A stretch of 64,000 nucleotides of DNA from JBLMYQ01 sp050260055 (GTDB taxonomy: Bacteria; Bacillota; Clostridia; Acetivibrionales; UBA4821): the NCBI GenBank assembly GCA_050260055.1, contig JBLNBO010000027.1, positions 103,724 to 167,723 of the forward strand. Direction: 5' to 3'. Under the pieces are notes generated by a model. That model was not told the DNA's origin. It made no database searches and saw only the letters and a program-made list of their open reading frames with translations. The translations under genes were made by a program, and so were the position numbers. This document shows, one piece after another, positions 18,283-27,304 of this stretch; the stretch's first letter is position 1, and each line of letters starts with the position of its first letter.

Positions 18283-18825
18283 ATGGTTAATTTAAAAGGA
18301 AATAAAGCAATAATGATTTCAGTTGCGGTTGTCTTGGTTTTAATTATTCTTAGCGTTATAACTTACTTATTTGTAATTAATACTTTTGTGAATAAAACTA
18401 ATTCAATAAAAGAACAAGCTAAATTAGCTGGACTAGATACAAATGTGCGAATTGCGATGAGCCTAGCTGAACCTTTAAACAACAATTATACTCATGATAA
18501 CAACGGTTTATCAAAGCTAGAAAAAGATTTAGCTGTAAAGCTTGAAGGGTTTGGAGCAGAAAATCCTTTTACAAAATCGAATAAGGTTGCTTCAACTCCT
18601 CTTGATAGTGCATCCCCCAGTCAAGCTGCCTTTGCATATGCAGCAGAAAGTAATGAAATCGAAGATGCCAAATATGACGAGGAAACTAAGCCTGATAAAA
18701 ATTATACAGGTGTAATAAAATATGATTCTTTTCTTAAAGACGGTCATATATATATTAAGTTTACAAGTATAGGAACAAATGGATTGCCAATTGAAGAGCC
18801 TAAAACTGTAGAGATTCTAAACTAA
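18283..18825 (+). CDS. Membrane-anchored protein, unknown function
   Basis: 180 aa. ATG with GGGAGG upstream. One N-terminal membrane helix (about 10-32) is followed by a hydrophilic extracellular region containing LEKDLAVKLEGFGAENPFTKS and a C-terminal beta-rich part. It recalls the layout of Clostridial pseudopilin-like or secreted proteins, but no prepilin peptidase site is visible and I do not recognise the family. It lies 53 bases after the DUF486 gene. Confidence 0.6.
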   Translation: MVNLKGNKAIMISVAVVLVLIILSVITYLFVINTFVNKTNSIKEQAKLAGLDTNVRIAMSLAEPLNNNYTHDNNGLSKLEKDLAVKLEGFGAENPFTKSNKVASTPLDSASPSQAAFAYAAESNEIEDAKYDEETKPDKNYTGVIKYDSFLKDGHIYIKFTSIGTNGLPIEEPKTVEILN

Positions 18826-18991
18826 ACTTAATCTTGATTTGTTGATAATTATTGCAAATAGTAATATAATTATTAATATATATTTTTTAATTTTTTAAGG
18901 CACATCATCGCAATAATTTGCAAAGTTTTTACCACTAATGCCGCAATTTTATTTTATGCGATTGTGTCTCAATGCGAGGAGGACGTTAATA

Positions 18992-19312
18992 ATGAAGGAA
19001 AAAGTAACTCAAGAAACAGATACTGTTGAATATCCAATAAGGCAGATTGTTGGAATTGGAAACAACTTCTGCTCTGGTTTCTTGGCAATTTTCGAGTATG
19101 AAGACGGTAGTGCCGGATGCTGCAAAGTATGGAAAGCTGATGAATTTATGGGATTTGATGTTGAAGTAAAATTTTCGGATTGTGAGAGTAAGATTGTGTT
19201 TGAGAAGACTACTACAACGAAAACAAGAGTATTTCTTAAACGTGAAACAAGCACAGTAACCGAAACGCTTAGCTTAGTTGAAGTTGTATTAAATCGCAAC
19301 AGCGCACTATAA
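18992..19312 (+). CDS. Hypothetical protein, 106 aa
   Basis: The start is placed at ATG 18992 (MKEKVTQET) because GAGGAGG lies nine bases upstream; a longer frame begins at 18938 without an RBS. The protein is mostly beta-strand (YPIRQIVGIGNNFCSGFLAIFEYEDG) with a Thr-rich middle (FEKTTTTKTRVF). No family is recognised. It is followed by a very strong hairpin terminator. Confidence 0.6.
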   Translation: MKEKVTQETDTVEYPIRQIVGIGNNFCSGFLAIFEYEDGSAGCCKVWKADEFMGFDVEVKFSDCESKIVFEKTTTTKTRVFLKRETSTVTETLSLVEVVLNRNSAL

Positions 19313-19354
19313 AAATACAAAAGGGTAACTTTCGTTACCCTTTTGTATTTTTAT
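19309..19354. terminator. Strong bidirectional terminator
   Basis: A 21-bp perfect stem (19309-19329 with 19334-19354) has a 4-base loop, A-rich on the left and T-rich on the right. It sits between convergent genes and overlaps the stop of the 18992-19312 gene. Confidence 0.9.
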
Positions 19355-19385
19355 CATAAACTTTCTCCCTCTAAGCATTCTAAAA

Positions 19386-20117
19386 TTATTGTTTTCTTTT
19401 CTTCCTTGCAACTATGAGTAAATCTCTAAAGCCCTTGCAATTTTTTATCTTATGATACTTTTTAAAATCAATAATTTCAAAATCAAATTCATATAAAATT
19501 CTTAAAATACTTGTTTTTGTATAAAAGCGAACTGGTAAAACTCCGGTTTCTTTATTTAAAATTCTTTCAAATTCTTCTTCATTGATATTCTCACTGATAA
19601 AATTCGAATTAGATATATATTGTTTTGTGCAATAGTCCTCTTTATAAGGAGAATAGCTTGTTAAAATAAATAATATTCCATCTTCGGCAATTAATTTATT
19701 GAACTTTTTTATTGTTGTTTCTACTTCACTTATTGGAATATGTTGAATAACATGACTGCAAATAATGATATCAAATTTTTGGTTGGTGGTTACCTCTCTG
19801 ATAGGAGTATTAATACATTCTACCTTGCTATTTAACTGGAATAAATCTAAGGTTTTCTTTGTATCAAGAAATCTTTTATTATCCGGTTCGACTGCATAAA
19901 TTTTAGAAAACATCTTCTCAAAAACAGGAATCAGCCTTCCGATTCCGCACCCTGCATCCATTAATACCCGATTTGAACTAGGTATATAGTCTTTTATATA
20001 CTTCTTCATGAGACGAATTATATAGTCTTCGCTTCTCTTCCAATAACCTTCTTCTATCTCATATTCATTGATAAAGCTAGTTATCAAGGTATCGTTTGTA
20101 TCAGGATAAATATACAT
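19386..20117 (-). CDS. Class I SAM-dependent methyltransferase
   Basis: 243 aa. Motif I VLMDAGCGIGRLIPVFE (about 50-66), acidic post-I IYAVEPDN and motif IV DIIICSHVIQHIP are intact. A C-terminal basic tail (ARKKRKQ) may contact nucleic acid or membrane. The substrate is unknown. It is single, with the terminator shared with the convergent 18992 gene. Confidence 0.8.
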   Translation of the reverse strand: MYIYPDTNDTLITSFINEYEIEEGYWKRSEDYIIRLMKKYIKDYIPSSNRVLMDAGCGIGRLIPVFEKMFSKIYAVEPDNKRFLDTKKTLDLFQLNSKVECINTPIREVTTNQKFDIIICSHVIQHIPISEVETTIKKFNKLIAEDGILFILTSYSPYKEDYCTKQYISNSNFISENINEEEFERILNKETGVLPVRFYTKTSILRILYEFDFEIIDFKKYHKIKNCKGFRDLLIVARKKRKQ

Positions 20118-20158
20118 TTTTTAATAAATCACTCCAAATAAATTCAATTATATCTTGC

Positions 20159-20668
20159 TTACCATTGTTCAAAATGAATTTTATCTTGATGATATCTTTC
20201 GTTAGTATTCTTAACTTCAGCTTTTTGACCAACTGCGATCATGCCCACTGGAATAAAATTCTCGGGTATATTTAATATGCTTGCAATTGGTTGGTAGCGT
20301 GATGTAATAGGATATAAACTTATCCAAACTGAACCTAAGCCTATTCCATGTGCCGCTAAAAGCATGTTTTCGATTGCGGCCGAACAATCTTCAATTAAAA
20401 AGCCCATTTCTGCTTGTTTCGTGGTGTCTCCACATACAATTATGCCACAGCCTGCATTCGGAAGCATTTTTGCATATGGGTGGATTCCTGACATACTTTC
20501 AAGCATTTTTTTGTTTCTGACAATAACAAAATGCCACGGTTGATAATTGTTTGCTGATGGTGCATAAAAACCTGCTTTTAATATGGACTTCAACTGGTTG
20601 TCGCTTATTACCTCGCCTGTAAATTTACGTATGCTTCTTCTTGTGTATATTGCTTCTAAAACATCCAT
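20159..20668 (-). CDS. Nitroreductase-family flavoprotein
   Basis: 169 aa from ATG 20668 (MDVLEAIYTRRSIRKF); earlier in-frame starts overlap or precede the GAGAGGAG site. RRSIRKFTG (FMN phosphate contact), AGFYAPSANNYQPWHFV and LGSVWISLYP are typical of small NAD(P)H-dependent FMN reductases. It is likely to reduce nitro- or quinone-type substrates. It is shorter than classical NfsA/B; no partner gene is apparent. Confidence 0.85.
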   Translation of the reverse strand: MDVLEAIYTRRSIRKFTGEVISDNQLKSILKAGFYAPSANNYQPWHFVIVRNKKMLESMSGIHPYAKMLPNAGCGIIVCGDTTKQAEMGFLIEDCSAAIENMLLAAHGIGLGSVWISLYPITSRYQPIASILNIPENFIPVGMIAVGQKAEVKNTNERYHQDKIHFEQW

Positions 20669-20725
20669 AATACACATACTCCTCTCTTTAACTATCATTT
20701 ACAAAAGTACGAATTGTTAAATGTA

Positions 20726-20812
20726 TTACACGAGTTCCGTTTCTTGATGTCTTGCTAAACGGTATAAAGTATCATAGATGGTTAGCTGAATTTGGGATTG
20801 CTCCAAGCCTTT
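20726..20812 (-). pseudogene. Possible gene remnant (about 30 codons)
   Basis: Just after the EamA gene stop, one minus-strand frame reads a protein-like C-terminus (FNKGLEQSQIQLTIYDTL, then YRLARHQETELV) before TAA at 20726. The amino-acid composition looks genuinely coding, but the frame is closed upstream by TAG and has no good start or RBS. It is probably the tail of a decayed gene. The family is not recognised. Confidence 0.3.
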
Positions 20813-20819
20813 ATTAAAA

Positions 20820-21770
20820 TCAATTTTCTATCCTCACTTCTTTAAGTGGAGATTCTTCTTGGGTTTTATTCTTCTTTTTAAATTCCTTTACTGATAATAG
20901 TATGCTAGCTAATAAAGTTAGCATACAACCTATAAATTGCTGCGTTGTTAAGCTTTCATTCAGGGTTGCTCTTGTTACTGCCAAGGAGATTATGGGAGCA
21001 AGCAAAAATATTATATTTGCCTTGATTGCAGATACTTTAGTGACTCCAAGGAAAAATGTAATATTTGAAAAAGCATCTGCTATAACACCGGCCAGTAACA
21101 GCATTCCAATTTGTAGTAAGGTGAAGCCTCCAATTTTGAATAGTTCTCCGGTACATAAAATAGTAACAAAGAAAAATAAGCAATTCATCATAATAATATT
21201 TCTACAAAATATAATCGGAGAGACATCACTAAAATACTTTCTTATAAGAGTAGTATAAATTGCCCAGAATATCGCGCCTAGTAAAACAATAAAAGCTCCG
21301 AAATCCAGCCCGTATTTTACACTGCCAGAGAAGTTAAGCATAACAAGTAAGGCGCCAATAAACCCAATGGCTATTGAAGTATTGACCCATATATCTTTGG
21401 TTAGATTTCTTTCTTCTTTTATAAACAGCGCTAAAATTACAATTGTAATTACTGGACCAAGCCCGGACATAATAAATGAAGCTATATTTGCCTTCGAAAT
21501 TGAAATACCAAATATATAGAGCTGTGCAAATGCATAAAAAACTATACCAGGTAGCAAATAATCTTTTATACTATGTACTTTACTATTTTCCTGCTTCTTT
21601 TCTTCAAAACATTTAGCATAAATATATAAAATTATACTTGCCATAAGTGTTCTAAAAAAATTCTGAACATTGCTTGAAGAGAAGCCTGATAAAGACTTAA
21701 ACATAGTTGGATTAATGCCCCATATAAGAGTCGTAATTATGACAAATATATAACCAATTCTGATTTTCAT
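20820..21770 (-). CDS. EamA/DMT-family transporter
   Basis: 316 aa, ten membrane helices in two EamA halves. It opens with IGYIFVIITTLIWGINPTMFK and has a conserved-type second half AFSNITFFLGVTKVSAIKANIIF. The C-terminal tail is charged (FKKKNKTQEESPLKE). Metabolite export is likely; substrate unknown. GAGGTG is the RBS. Confidence 0.85.
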   Translation of the reverse strand: MKIRIGYIFVIITTLIWGINPTMFKSLSGFSSSNVQNFFRTLMASIILYIYAKCFEEKKQENSKVHSIKDYLLPGIVFYAFAQLYIFGISISKANIASFIMSGLGPVITIVILALFIKEERNLTKDIWVNTSIAIGFIGALLVMLNFSGSVKYGLDFGAFIVLLGAIFWAIYTTLIRKYFSDVSPIIFCRNIIMMNCLFFFVTILCTGELFKIGGFTLLQIGMLLLAGVIADAFSNITFFLGVTKVSAIKANIIFLLAPIISLAVTRATLNESLTTQQFIGCMLTLLASILLSVKEFKKKNKTQEESPLKEVRIEN

Positions 21771-21872
21771 TCAGCACCTCATAATAATTAAATTAGGTTA
21801 TTCCTCCGACGAGAGTTTACTTGTTAATTATATTTTATTTTATTTAATTATGCAAAACTCATATTTAATTCA

Positions 21873-22628
21873 TTATATATATTCTTTAATATCATAAACA
21901 TCACGTTCTCCGAAATGGTTGCTGCTTAGCAATTCAGTTATTTTTTCTGCGACAAAATCTGGGGATAACAATTTCCCTTCTTCCTTAAAAGCTATGAAAC
22001 GTTCTAATTGAATAAAGTCTTCGCTTTGGCATTTTCTTATTTCTTTTTGCATATTAGTATCCATTACTCCCGGAATAAATGAAACAATTTTAACTGGATA
22101 ATCCTGATTTTCCTGTTCAGTCCTAATGCTTTTAGTAAATAAATCTAATCCTGACTTGGCACTACAGTAACAGCTCCATCCATAATAAGGTTTTTTTGCG
22201 GCACCTGAAGAAATGTTGATAATACGTTTTTCAATATTAAAGTTTTTTGTATGTTTGATAAATAACGAAGTGAGTAATACTGGAGCAATTAGATTGACAT
22301 TTAAATTATTAATTATCTCATTACTGCTGATTTTTTCGATTTTCTTGGTAGGTGTTATTGTACCAGCATTATTGATTAATGATATAGAGTCAATGTTAGA
22401 TTTATTAATTCTACGAAAAATGCAATCAACTAATGCATCTATTCCATCAGAAGAACATAAGTCATACTCAAAGTATTCTAAATTTGAACTGCTATTTTTT
22501 GCAGCTTCTAATAGCTCATTATTCTTATTTCTAGAAATACAAAACAAGTAATTGTTTGGTGAAATCAATTTACGTGCAATTGCTTCTCCTAATCCTCTAG
22601 ATGTTCCAGTAATAATTATGTATTTCAC
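21873..22628 (-). CDS. Short-chain dehydrogenase, YueD/sepiapterin-reductase-like
   Basis: 251 aa from a GTG start at 22628 with GGGAGG upstream. NAD(P)-binding TGTSRGLGEAIA, NNAG and the catalytic pair YCSAK with Ser in INISSGAA are present. Overall it resembles the benzil-reductase/sepiapterin-reductase group (FIPGVMDTNMQ). The physiological substrate is unknown. It is preceded by an independent gap, with no obvious partner. Confidence 0.85.
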   Translation of the reverse strand: MKYIIITGTSRGLGEAIARKLISPNNYLFCISRNKNNELLEAAKNSSSNLEYFEYDLCSSDGIDALVDCIFRRINKSNIDSISLINNAGTITPTKKIEKISSNEIINNLNVNLIAPVLLTSLFIKHTKNFNIEKRIINISSGAAKKPYYGWSCYCSAKSGLDLFTKSIRTEQENQDYPVKIVSFIPGVMDTNMQKEIRKCQSEDFIQLERFIAFKEEGKLLSPDFVAEKITELLSSNHFGERDVYDIKEYI

Positions 22629-22738
22629 GTTGACCTCCCGTAATTTAAAGTCAATTTTTCAACTATATTATAAGAATAATATATCTAATATACAATTACT
22701 AGGAATTATGGTAAAAATTTTTATATATATGATAATAG

Positions 22739-22768
22739 AAAAAAATAAGGCTTATAACCTTATTTTTT
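22739..22768 (-). terminator. Terminator of the 22760-23743 gene
   Basis: An AAAAAATAAGG/CCTTATTTTTT stem with a 7-base loop starts in the last codons of the methyltransferase gene and runs into T residues on the minus strand. Confidence 0.8.
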
Positions 22769-23743
22769 CATAACCAGACATCTGTATAATGGATTTGAAA
22801 AATCTATTTTTAGCTCGGACAATAGCCTTTCTTTCTCATGATTATTTAGTTTTGAATTATTCATAATAAGGTCATATGTTGGTCCAAAAGTAAAATCCTC
22901 AAGGCACTCCATATCTTTGCTTTCTAAACAATTCCTATATAAGTTATACGGATGATAATTATGTACTGCTTTTGTCTCGCCAGATATCCATTTTTCGGTG
23001 CTAAAGATAGTATCCTTATCATGAATGGCAATTAATTCTGTTCCATCAAGATAACCGAGTGCTTTATATGTATCAGGGTTAATATCAGCAATAATCAGTA
23101 TTCCATTTGTTTTTATCAGATTATAGATATTATCTAATGCTTTATCTATTTGCGGAATATCCAAAAGCAGCATACTGCAAATTATAATATCATATTGTTC
23201 TTTCAGATTGGAATTTGCAATATCATAAACCAAGAATTTATCTTTATTTTCCGGGTTTTCTTCTTTCAGCTTATCAATAAACTCTTCGCTAATATCTATC
23301 CCGTATACTGTTTGAGAGTATTTCATCAATTCCTTGACTATAATTCCATTTCCACATCCGATTTCCGCAGCAACAAAGTCTTTGGCATTATATTTACAAA
23401 ACACCTTAATGATTTGTGGAATTAGTACTTCCTTTCTTAAAAAAGCTGCTCTGCTAGAAATTCCTTGAAGGGTATCACTCCATATAGTCGTTTGCTGTTT
23501 CCATAAATACTTGCTTAGATTTGATAAATTGTCTGGTGTTCCAAATAATAACGGTTGGATATTTTTATTGTCGTAATCAATTAATACTCTAAGTATTCCA
23601 AATTCCCCATAGGTAGTAATATCAAAAGTAAATTCAACTCCTGGAATTTGATTTATTGTGTAGTCTAACATATTATGTATTTTTGATAAATCTATTGAAT
23701 TCTTATTTATAAACTGAATTATCTTGATATCTAAATCTTGCAA
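22760..23743 (-). CDS. SAM-dependent methyltransferase with extra N-terminal domain
   Basis: 327 aa from TTG 23743, supported by AGGAGG eight bases upstream. Residues 1-110 form an unrecognised alpha/beta domain. The Rossmann methyltransferase begins at about 125, with motif I AEIGCGNGIIVKEL, acidic VYGIDIS and motif IV DIIICSMLLLDIP. The C-terminal part resembles methyltransferase modules embedded in nonribosomal peptide synthetases (HDKDTIFSTEKWISGETKA), but no NRPS is nearby. Substrate unknown. Confidence 0.7.
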   Translation of the reverse strand: MQDLDIKIIQFINKNSIDLSKIHNMLDYTINQIPGVEFTFDITTYGEFGILRVLIDYDNKNIQPLLFGTPDNLSNLSKYLWKQQTTIWSDTLQGISSRAAFLRKEVLIPQIIKVFCKYNAKDFVAAEIGCGNGIIVKELMKYSQTVYGIDISEEFIDKLKEENPENKDKFLVYDIANSNLKEQYDIIICSMLLLDIPQIDKALDNIYNLIKTNGILIIADINPDTYKALGYLDGTELIAIHDKDTIFSTEKWISGETKAVHNYHPYNLYRNCLESKDMECLEDFTFGPTYDLIMNNSKLNNHEKERLLSELKIDFSNPLYRCLVMKK

Positions 23744-23781
23744 GTACTATCCTCCTAACTACGCATTTCAATAAACATATA

Positions 23782-24402
23782 TCAATATATTTCTAAAACT
23801 CCTGAACATACTGAGATTTGCTTATAATTTGATTTTAATTCTACCTCATTCAAGCTTGATGATATTATGTTTACAACAATATAAGATTCATCATTATCCC
23901 AACTATTACCTGCGCTTATTCTGCATTTTTGTAATTCTTCATTATTTTGAAAAGCAACGTCGCCAATGATTATACTTCCATTATTATTGAGCATGCCATA
24001 AAGCTGTTTGATAAATAAGATTTTTTTATAATGGTCAAGGTGATGAATAGCGTACGAAGATATAATATAATCAAACTTCACATTTGATAGTTCAATAGGT
24101 AGCCCATTATTAAAGTCACATAGATATAATTTCGCATTCGGCATCTTTTCTTGGGCAATTCCTATCATTTTAGCTGAGAAATCTATTCCGTAAATTTCAG
24201 CTCCGATTTTATACAACTGATTTGATAAAAAGCCTGTACCTATTCCAATATCAAGAATTCTAGAACCATTCTTTCTTTTAATTAAATTATACATGTAGTT
24301 TAATACATCATAATAACCTTCAAACGGATATCCTTTTGAATTTCGTTTAACGTATTTTTCATAATCTTCAGACCAAATATCAAAGCCCTTACTGTCTAAC
24401 AA
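23782..24402 (-). CDS. Class I SAM-dependent methyltransferase
   Basis: 206 aa from TTG 24402 with AGGAG upstream. Motif I ILDIGIGTGFLSNQL, IYGIDFSAKMI and motif IV YIISSYAIHHLDHYK are clear. The start WSEDYEKYVKRNSKGYPFEGY matches a clostridial group annotated as generic methyltransferases. It lies 38 bases upstream of the 22760-23743 methyltransferase on the same strand, so the two may form a unit. Confidence 0.8.
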   Translation of the reverse strand: MLDSKGFDIWSEDYEKYVKRNSKGYPFEGYYDVLNYMYNLIKRKNGSRILDIGIGTGFLSNQLYKIGAEIYGIDFSAKMIGIAQEKMPNAKLYLCDFNNGLPIELSNVKFDYIISSYAIHHLDHYKKILFIKQLYGMLNNNGSIIIGDVAFQNNEELQKCRISAGNSWDNDESYIVVNIISSSLNEVELKSNYKQISVCSGVLEIY

Positions 24403-24453
24403 ATTATTTCTCCTACTCTGGATTTATAAAAATTTAAAGTTCAGATAGTTTTG

Positions 24454-24996
24454 TTAAATATTTGCATTTTCTTTATCTGTTTGTTTTAATATATCAAATC
24501 TTATTATTCCTGTCAGCACAGATAATAGATAAAAAGACTCGAGAATAACTCCACCTATAGAACCAAAAGCAATATTATATATCATCCAAATCGGAGGAAT
24601 TACTACAGCTATATATCGAATATGTGATGGCTTTGTCATCCAAAAAGCTAATGTCCCAAGACATGTACCTATAATTGGTAATATGCTATATAAGTTCTTA
24701 TATGTAATTATACCTGTAATAATAACTATAAATAAAAATATAAACAGCCAAGCATTATGACTTGCCCATTTTTTCTTGCCTTTTTGAGAAAAAACAAAAT
24801 TCCTTACTATTGTAATCATCATAGACAGGGCACCCGTTATTGCCCCTAAAAATAATAAGCTTAGAGAATAAAATATTGAACAAAAGATTTGATAAAACAG
24901 AATGTTTTCCCTTTTTTTACACTGAAATGAAATTACTGTGAATAGTAGAGCAATGAAACCCATTACCTGGCCTATAATATACATCGTGTTTATCAT
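24454..24996 (-). CDS. YgjV-family inner membrane protein
   Basis: 180 aa, six or seven membrane helices. Key segments are GFIALLFTVISFQCKKRENIL, LGAITGALSMMI and IRNFVFSQKGKKKW-type loop. It is a clear paralogue of the protein at 28830-29366 (same lengths and loops). YgjV proteins are of unknown function. It ends with FDILKQTDKENANI, a hydrophilic cytoplasmic tail. Confidence 0.75.
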   Translation of the reverse strand: MINTMYIIGQVMGFIALLFTVISFQCKKRENILFYQIFCSIFYSLSLLFLGAITGALSMMITIVRNFVFSQKGKKKWASHNAWLFIFLFIVIITGIITYKNLYSILPIIGTCLGTLAFWMTKPSHIRYIAVVIPPIWMIYNIAFGSIGGVILESFYLLSVLTGIIRFDILKQTDKENANI

Positions 24997-25084
24997 ATAA
25001 AATAATTCTCCTATGTATTTTCTTAAAATTATACACGATATCTTATTTTTCGCAAAGCCTTTGTTTGTAATAACTATATAGCTA

Positions 25085-25513
25085 TTATGTTATAATCGAA
25101 ATATCCCAGGTAATTTCAACATTATTCTTAAGCATACACCAAACGGGGCAAAAAGTTTCCTCTGACATTTTTATTGCTTTTTCTACATCAGATATTTCAA
25201 TATCATTTGATTCAACTTTAAATATAAGTTTAATTTCTTTAAAACCTGTAGGGTGTTCTTCTCTTCTTGTTCCAATAGCATTTACTTTGAATCCGGTAAT
25301 ATTCTTTCTCATTTTTCGTAATAAAGTTGCTACAGTTGAGCCGCTGCATGATGCAAGGCTGATTAAGAGCAATTCAAGAGGCATATAGCCTTCTCCATCT
25401 CCCACTAGAGGAATGTAATCTATAATAATTGCTTCATTTTCGCGCGCCGAAGTTTTAAATTTTACTTTTTGATTTATTAATTCAACTTGGATATCCATTT
25501 TTTCATGCGGCAT
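25085..25513 (-). CDS. OsmC/Ohr-family peroxiredoxin-like protein
   Basis: 142 aa. I choose ATG 25513 (MPHEKMD) because GAGGTGA lies eight bases upstream; the GTG at 25525 overlaps that site. The two family cysteines are in LASCSGST (about 52) and ETFCPVWCM (about 116). They form the thiol pair that reduces organic hydroperoxides in OsmC/Ohr proteins; the YhfA-like branch is the better fit. It lies 40 bases from the SDR gene upstream. Confidence 0.85.
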   Translation of the reverse strand: MPHEKMDIQVELINQKVKFKTSARENEAIIIDYIPLVGDGEGYMPLELLLISLASCSGSTVATLLRKMRKNITGFKVNAIGTRREEHPTGFKEIKLIFKVESNDIEISDVEKAIKMSEETFCPVWCMLKNNVEITWDISIIT

Positions 25514-25552
25514 ATCATTTATCACCTCTAATAAATTTATTTTGGCATAATC

Positions 25553-26305
25553 TTATTTTAATATGCTTCCGCCATTTACTTCTAAATTATCACCGTTAAT
25601 ATAATCAGCATAATCTGATAGCATAAATAAAACCGCATTTGCCATATCTTCAGGCTTTCCAACTCTGCCTGACGGATTACTGCTTCCTGCACTTATCCAC
25701 TCATCCTCTGTAGGAAAAATATCTTCAGTCAAGGGTGTTCTTGTAAATCCTGGACTCACTGTATTAACCCTGATTCCATACTTTGATAATTCAAGTGCTG
25801 CAACCTTTGTAAGCATGTTAACCCCTGCTTTTGAACAACAATATGCACTTGCTTCTTCAAGCGGCTTATTCCCCAATCTTGATGACACATTTATAACTCT
25901 GGGGCGCGATGATTTCTTTAATAAAGGTATTGCATATTTTAAACAAATAAACTGGCCTATTAAATTAACATCAATAATTTTTCTAACATTATCAATATTA
26001 TAAGTTTCAATAAAATCTGGAATATCAATTCCTACATTGTTTACAAGGTAATCTAAATGACTAAACTCCTTTTCAATAGCACTAAACATTTTTTCTACTT
26101 GTTTTTCTTTGCTTACATCTGCCTTATATAATCTAATACTAGCTTTTTTGCTTAGCCCTTCTCTTAGCTTTTCTGCTCTGTTATCATTGCTTGAATAATT
26201 TATACAAACTACGGCACCTGATTCAACCATTAATCTGGCAGTTTCTTCTCCTATCCCTGATGTCCCGCCGGTTATTAATACAATCTTATCTTTAAAATCA
26301 AACAT
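25553..26305 (-). CDS. Short-chain dehydrogenase (FabG-like)
   Basis: 250 aa from ATG 26305 (MFDFKDKIVLITGG) with GGAGG nearby; a longer frame upstream overlaps the GNAT gene and is not used. TGGTSGIGEETA, NNVG and catalytic S...Y-x-x-x-K (SAYCCSKAG) are intact, as is the family C-terminus DNLEVNGGS. It is close to 3-oxoacyl-ACP reductases and sugar/steroid SDRs. The role is likely metabolic rather than in fatty-acid synthesis because no fab genes are near. Confidence 0.85.
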   Translation of the reverse strand: MFDFKDKIVLITGGTSGIGEETARLMVESGAVVCINYSSNDNRAEKLREGLSKKASIRLYKADVSKEKQVEKMFSAIEKEFSHLDYLVNNVGIDIPDFIETYNIDNVRKIIDVNLIGQFICLKYAIPLLKKSSRPRVINVSSRLGNKPLEEASAYCCSKAGVNMLTKVAALELSKYGIRVNTVSPGFTRTPLTEDIFPTEDEWISAGSSNPSGRVGKPEDMANAVLFMLSDYADYINGDNLEVNGGSILK

Positions 26306-26318
26306 AATAATCCTCCAA

Positions 26319-26759
26319 TCATAGAACTTTTTGCATTTTATAATGCGGTATTGTGACATCAATAAATTCATCACTTACGATTATATAACCTAATTTTTCA
26401 TAAAAATTTATTGCTGTTTTTCTTGAATTGAGCACGATCTTTTTATAGCCAAGCTGTCTTGCAAAATCTTCTGCATACATTACTAATTTTGTTCCAAAGC
26501 CTTTGTTTCTGCATGTGTCATCAACTGCAACTTGCCTCATTTTTATTTCTATATCGTTCATTCTTGAAAGAACCAGAACTCCTATAAGCATATCATTGCT
26601 ATATAATCCAATATGAAAGTCATTTGCTTCACCAGTTAAATCTTGCTCAAATAAATTCAACCCAAGCGGTTTTCGCAGAATCTTGTCTCTAAGCAATAAT
26701 TCTTGCTTGTATTGTTCTGAACTGCAATCAATTAGTTTTATATCAATATTTGATTCCAT
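26319..26759 (-). CDS. GNAT N-acetyltransferase
   Basis: 146 aa. Motif A is VDDTCRNKGFGTKLVMYAE, followed by GYKKIVLNSRKTAINFYEKLGY. This last is typical of the ElaA/YjcF-type branch that acts on small molecules. It ends 13 bases before the SDR start and is probably co-transcribed with it. Confidence 0.85.
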   Translation of the reverse strand: MESNIDIKLIDCSSEQYKQELLLRDKILRKPLGLNLFEQDLTGEANDFHIGLYSNDMLIGVLVLSRMNDIEIKMRQVAVDDTCRNKGFGTKLVMYAEDFARQLGYKKIVLNSRKTAINFYEKLGYIIVSDEFIDVTIPHYKMQKVL

Positions 26760-26794
26760 CCATGAGACGCCCTTTCAGTTTTTTTATTAACACA

Positions 26795-27289
26795 TTATTT
26801 GATGTATACCGGGTTTGTTTGTTCTTCTTGATATACTTTAATAACCTTTGTTCCTGCCAGCCTATCATGAACACATCTACGTTCGCTCGAAAATATGAAT
26901 AGGATATCTATAATGCCATAAAGCGGAACTATTGCGGCTATAAAATAATTAACAACAGCACGGACTACAAAATTAGTTTCAAATCCACCATTTTCCTCGG
27001 TTTTTACTGTTACAATTTTAATCTGCATCATTTTCTTTCCTATTGTTTGGCCGCTTACTGTAAGAAGATATGCTTGATAAATTAATAATCCAAGTAAGCC
27101 GATTAGGATAAGTATTAGCATTAAATTTCCGCTTTTATCAAATGAACCAATAGCTACCGATAATAATCCAATTAAAATAATCAATACTTTATCAATTACT
27201 TTTGCTAATAACCGTATCCATCTTTCTGCTAATTCATGTTGATTAAGATTTTTTTGTTCTTCTTGAAATGAATTGTTTGTTTCCGGCAT
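26795..27289 (-). CDS. RDD-family membrane protein
   Basis: 164 aa. The RDD domain (about 18-155) has RWIRLLAKVIDKVLI, the loop GQTIGKKMMQIKIV and the C-terminal RCVHDRLAGTKVIKV. In this protein the first R-D pair is less exact than usual. Three membrane helices are predicted. RDD proteins are proposed ion or solute carriers. A second RDD protein, fused to another domain, lies at 37376-38503. Confidence 0.85.
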   Translation of the reverse strand: MPETNNSFQEEQKNLNQHELAERWIRLLAKVIDKVLIILIGLLSVAIGSFDKSGNLMLILILIGLLGLLIYQAYLLTVSGQTIGKKMMQIKIVTVKTEENGGFETNFVVRAVVNYFIAAIVPLYGIIDILFIFSSERRCVHDRLAGTKVIKVYQEEQTNPVYIK

Positions 27290-27304
27290 TTTATCTACCT
27301 CAAT

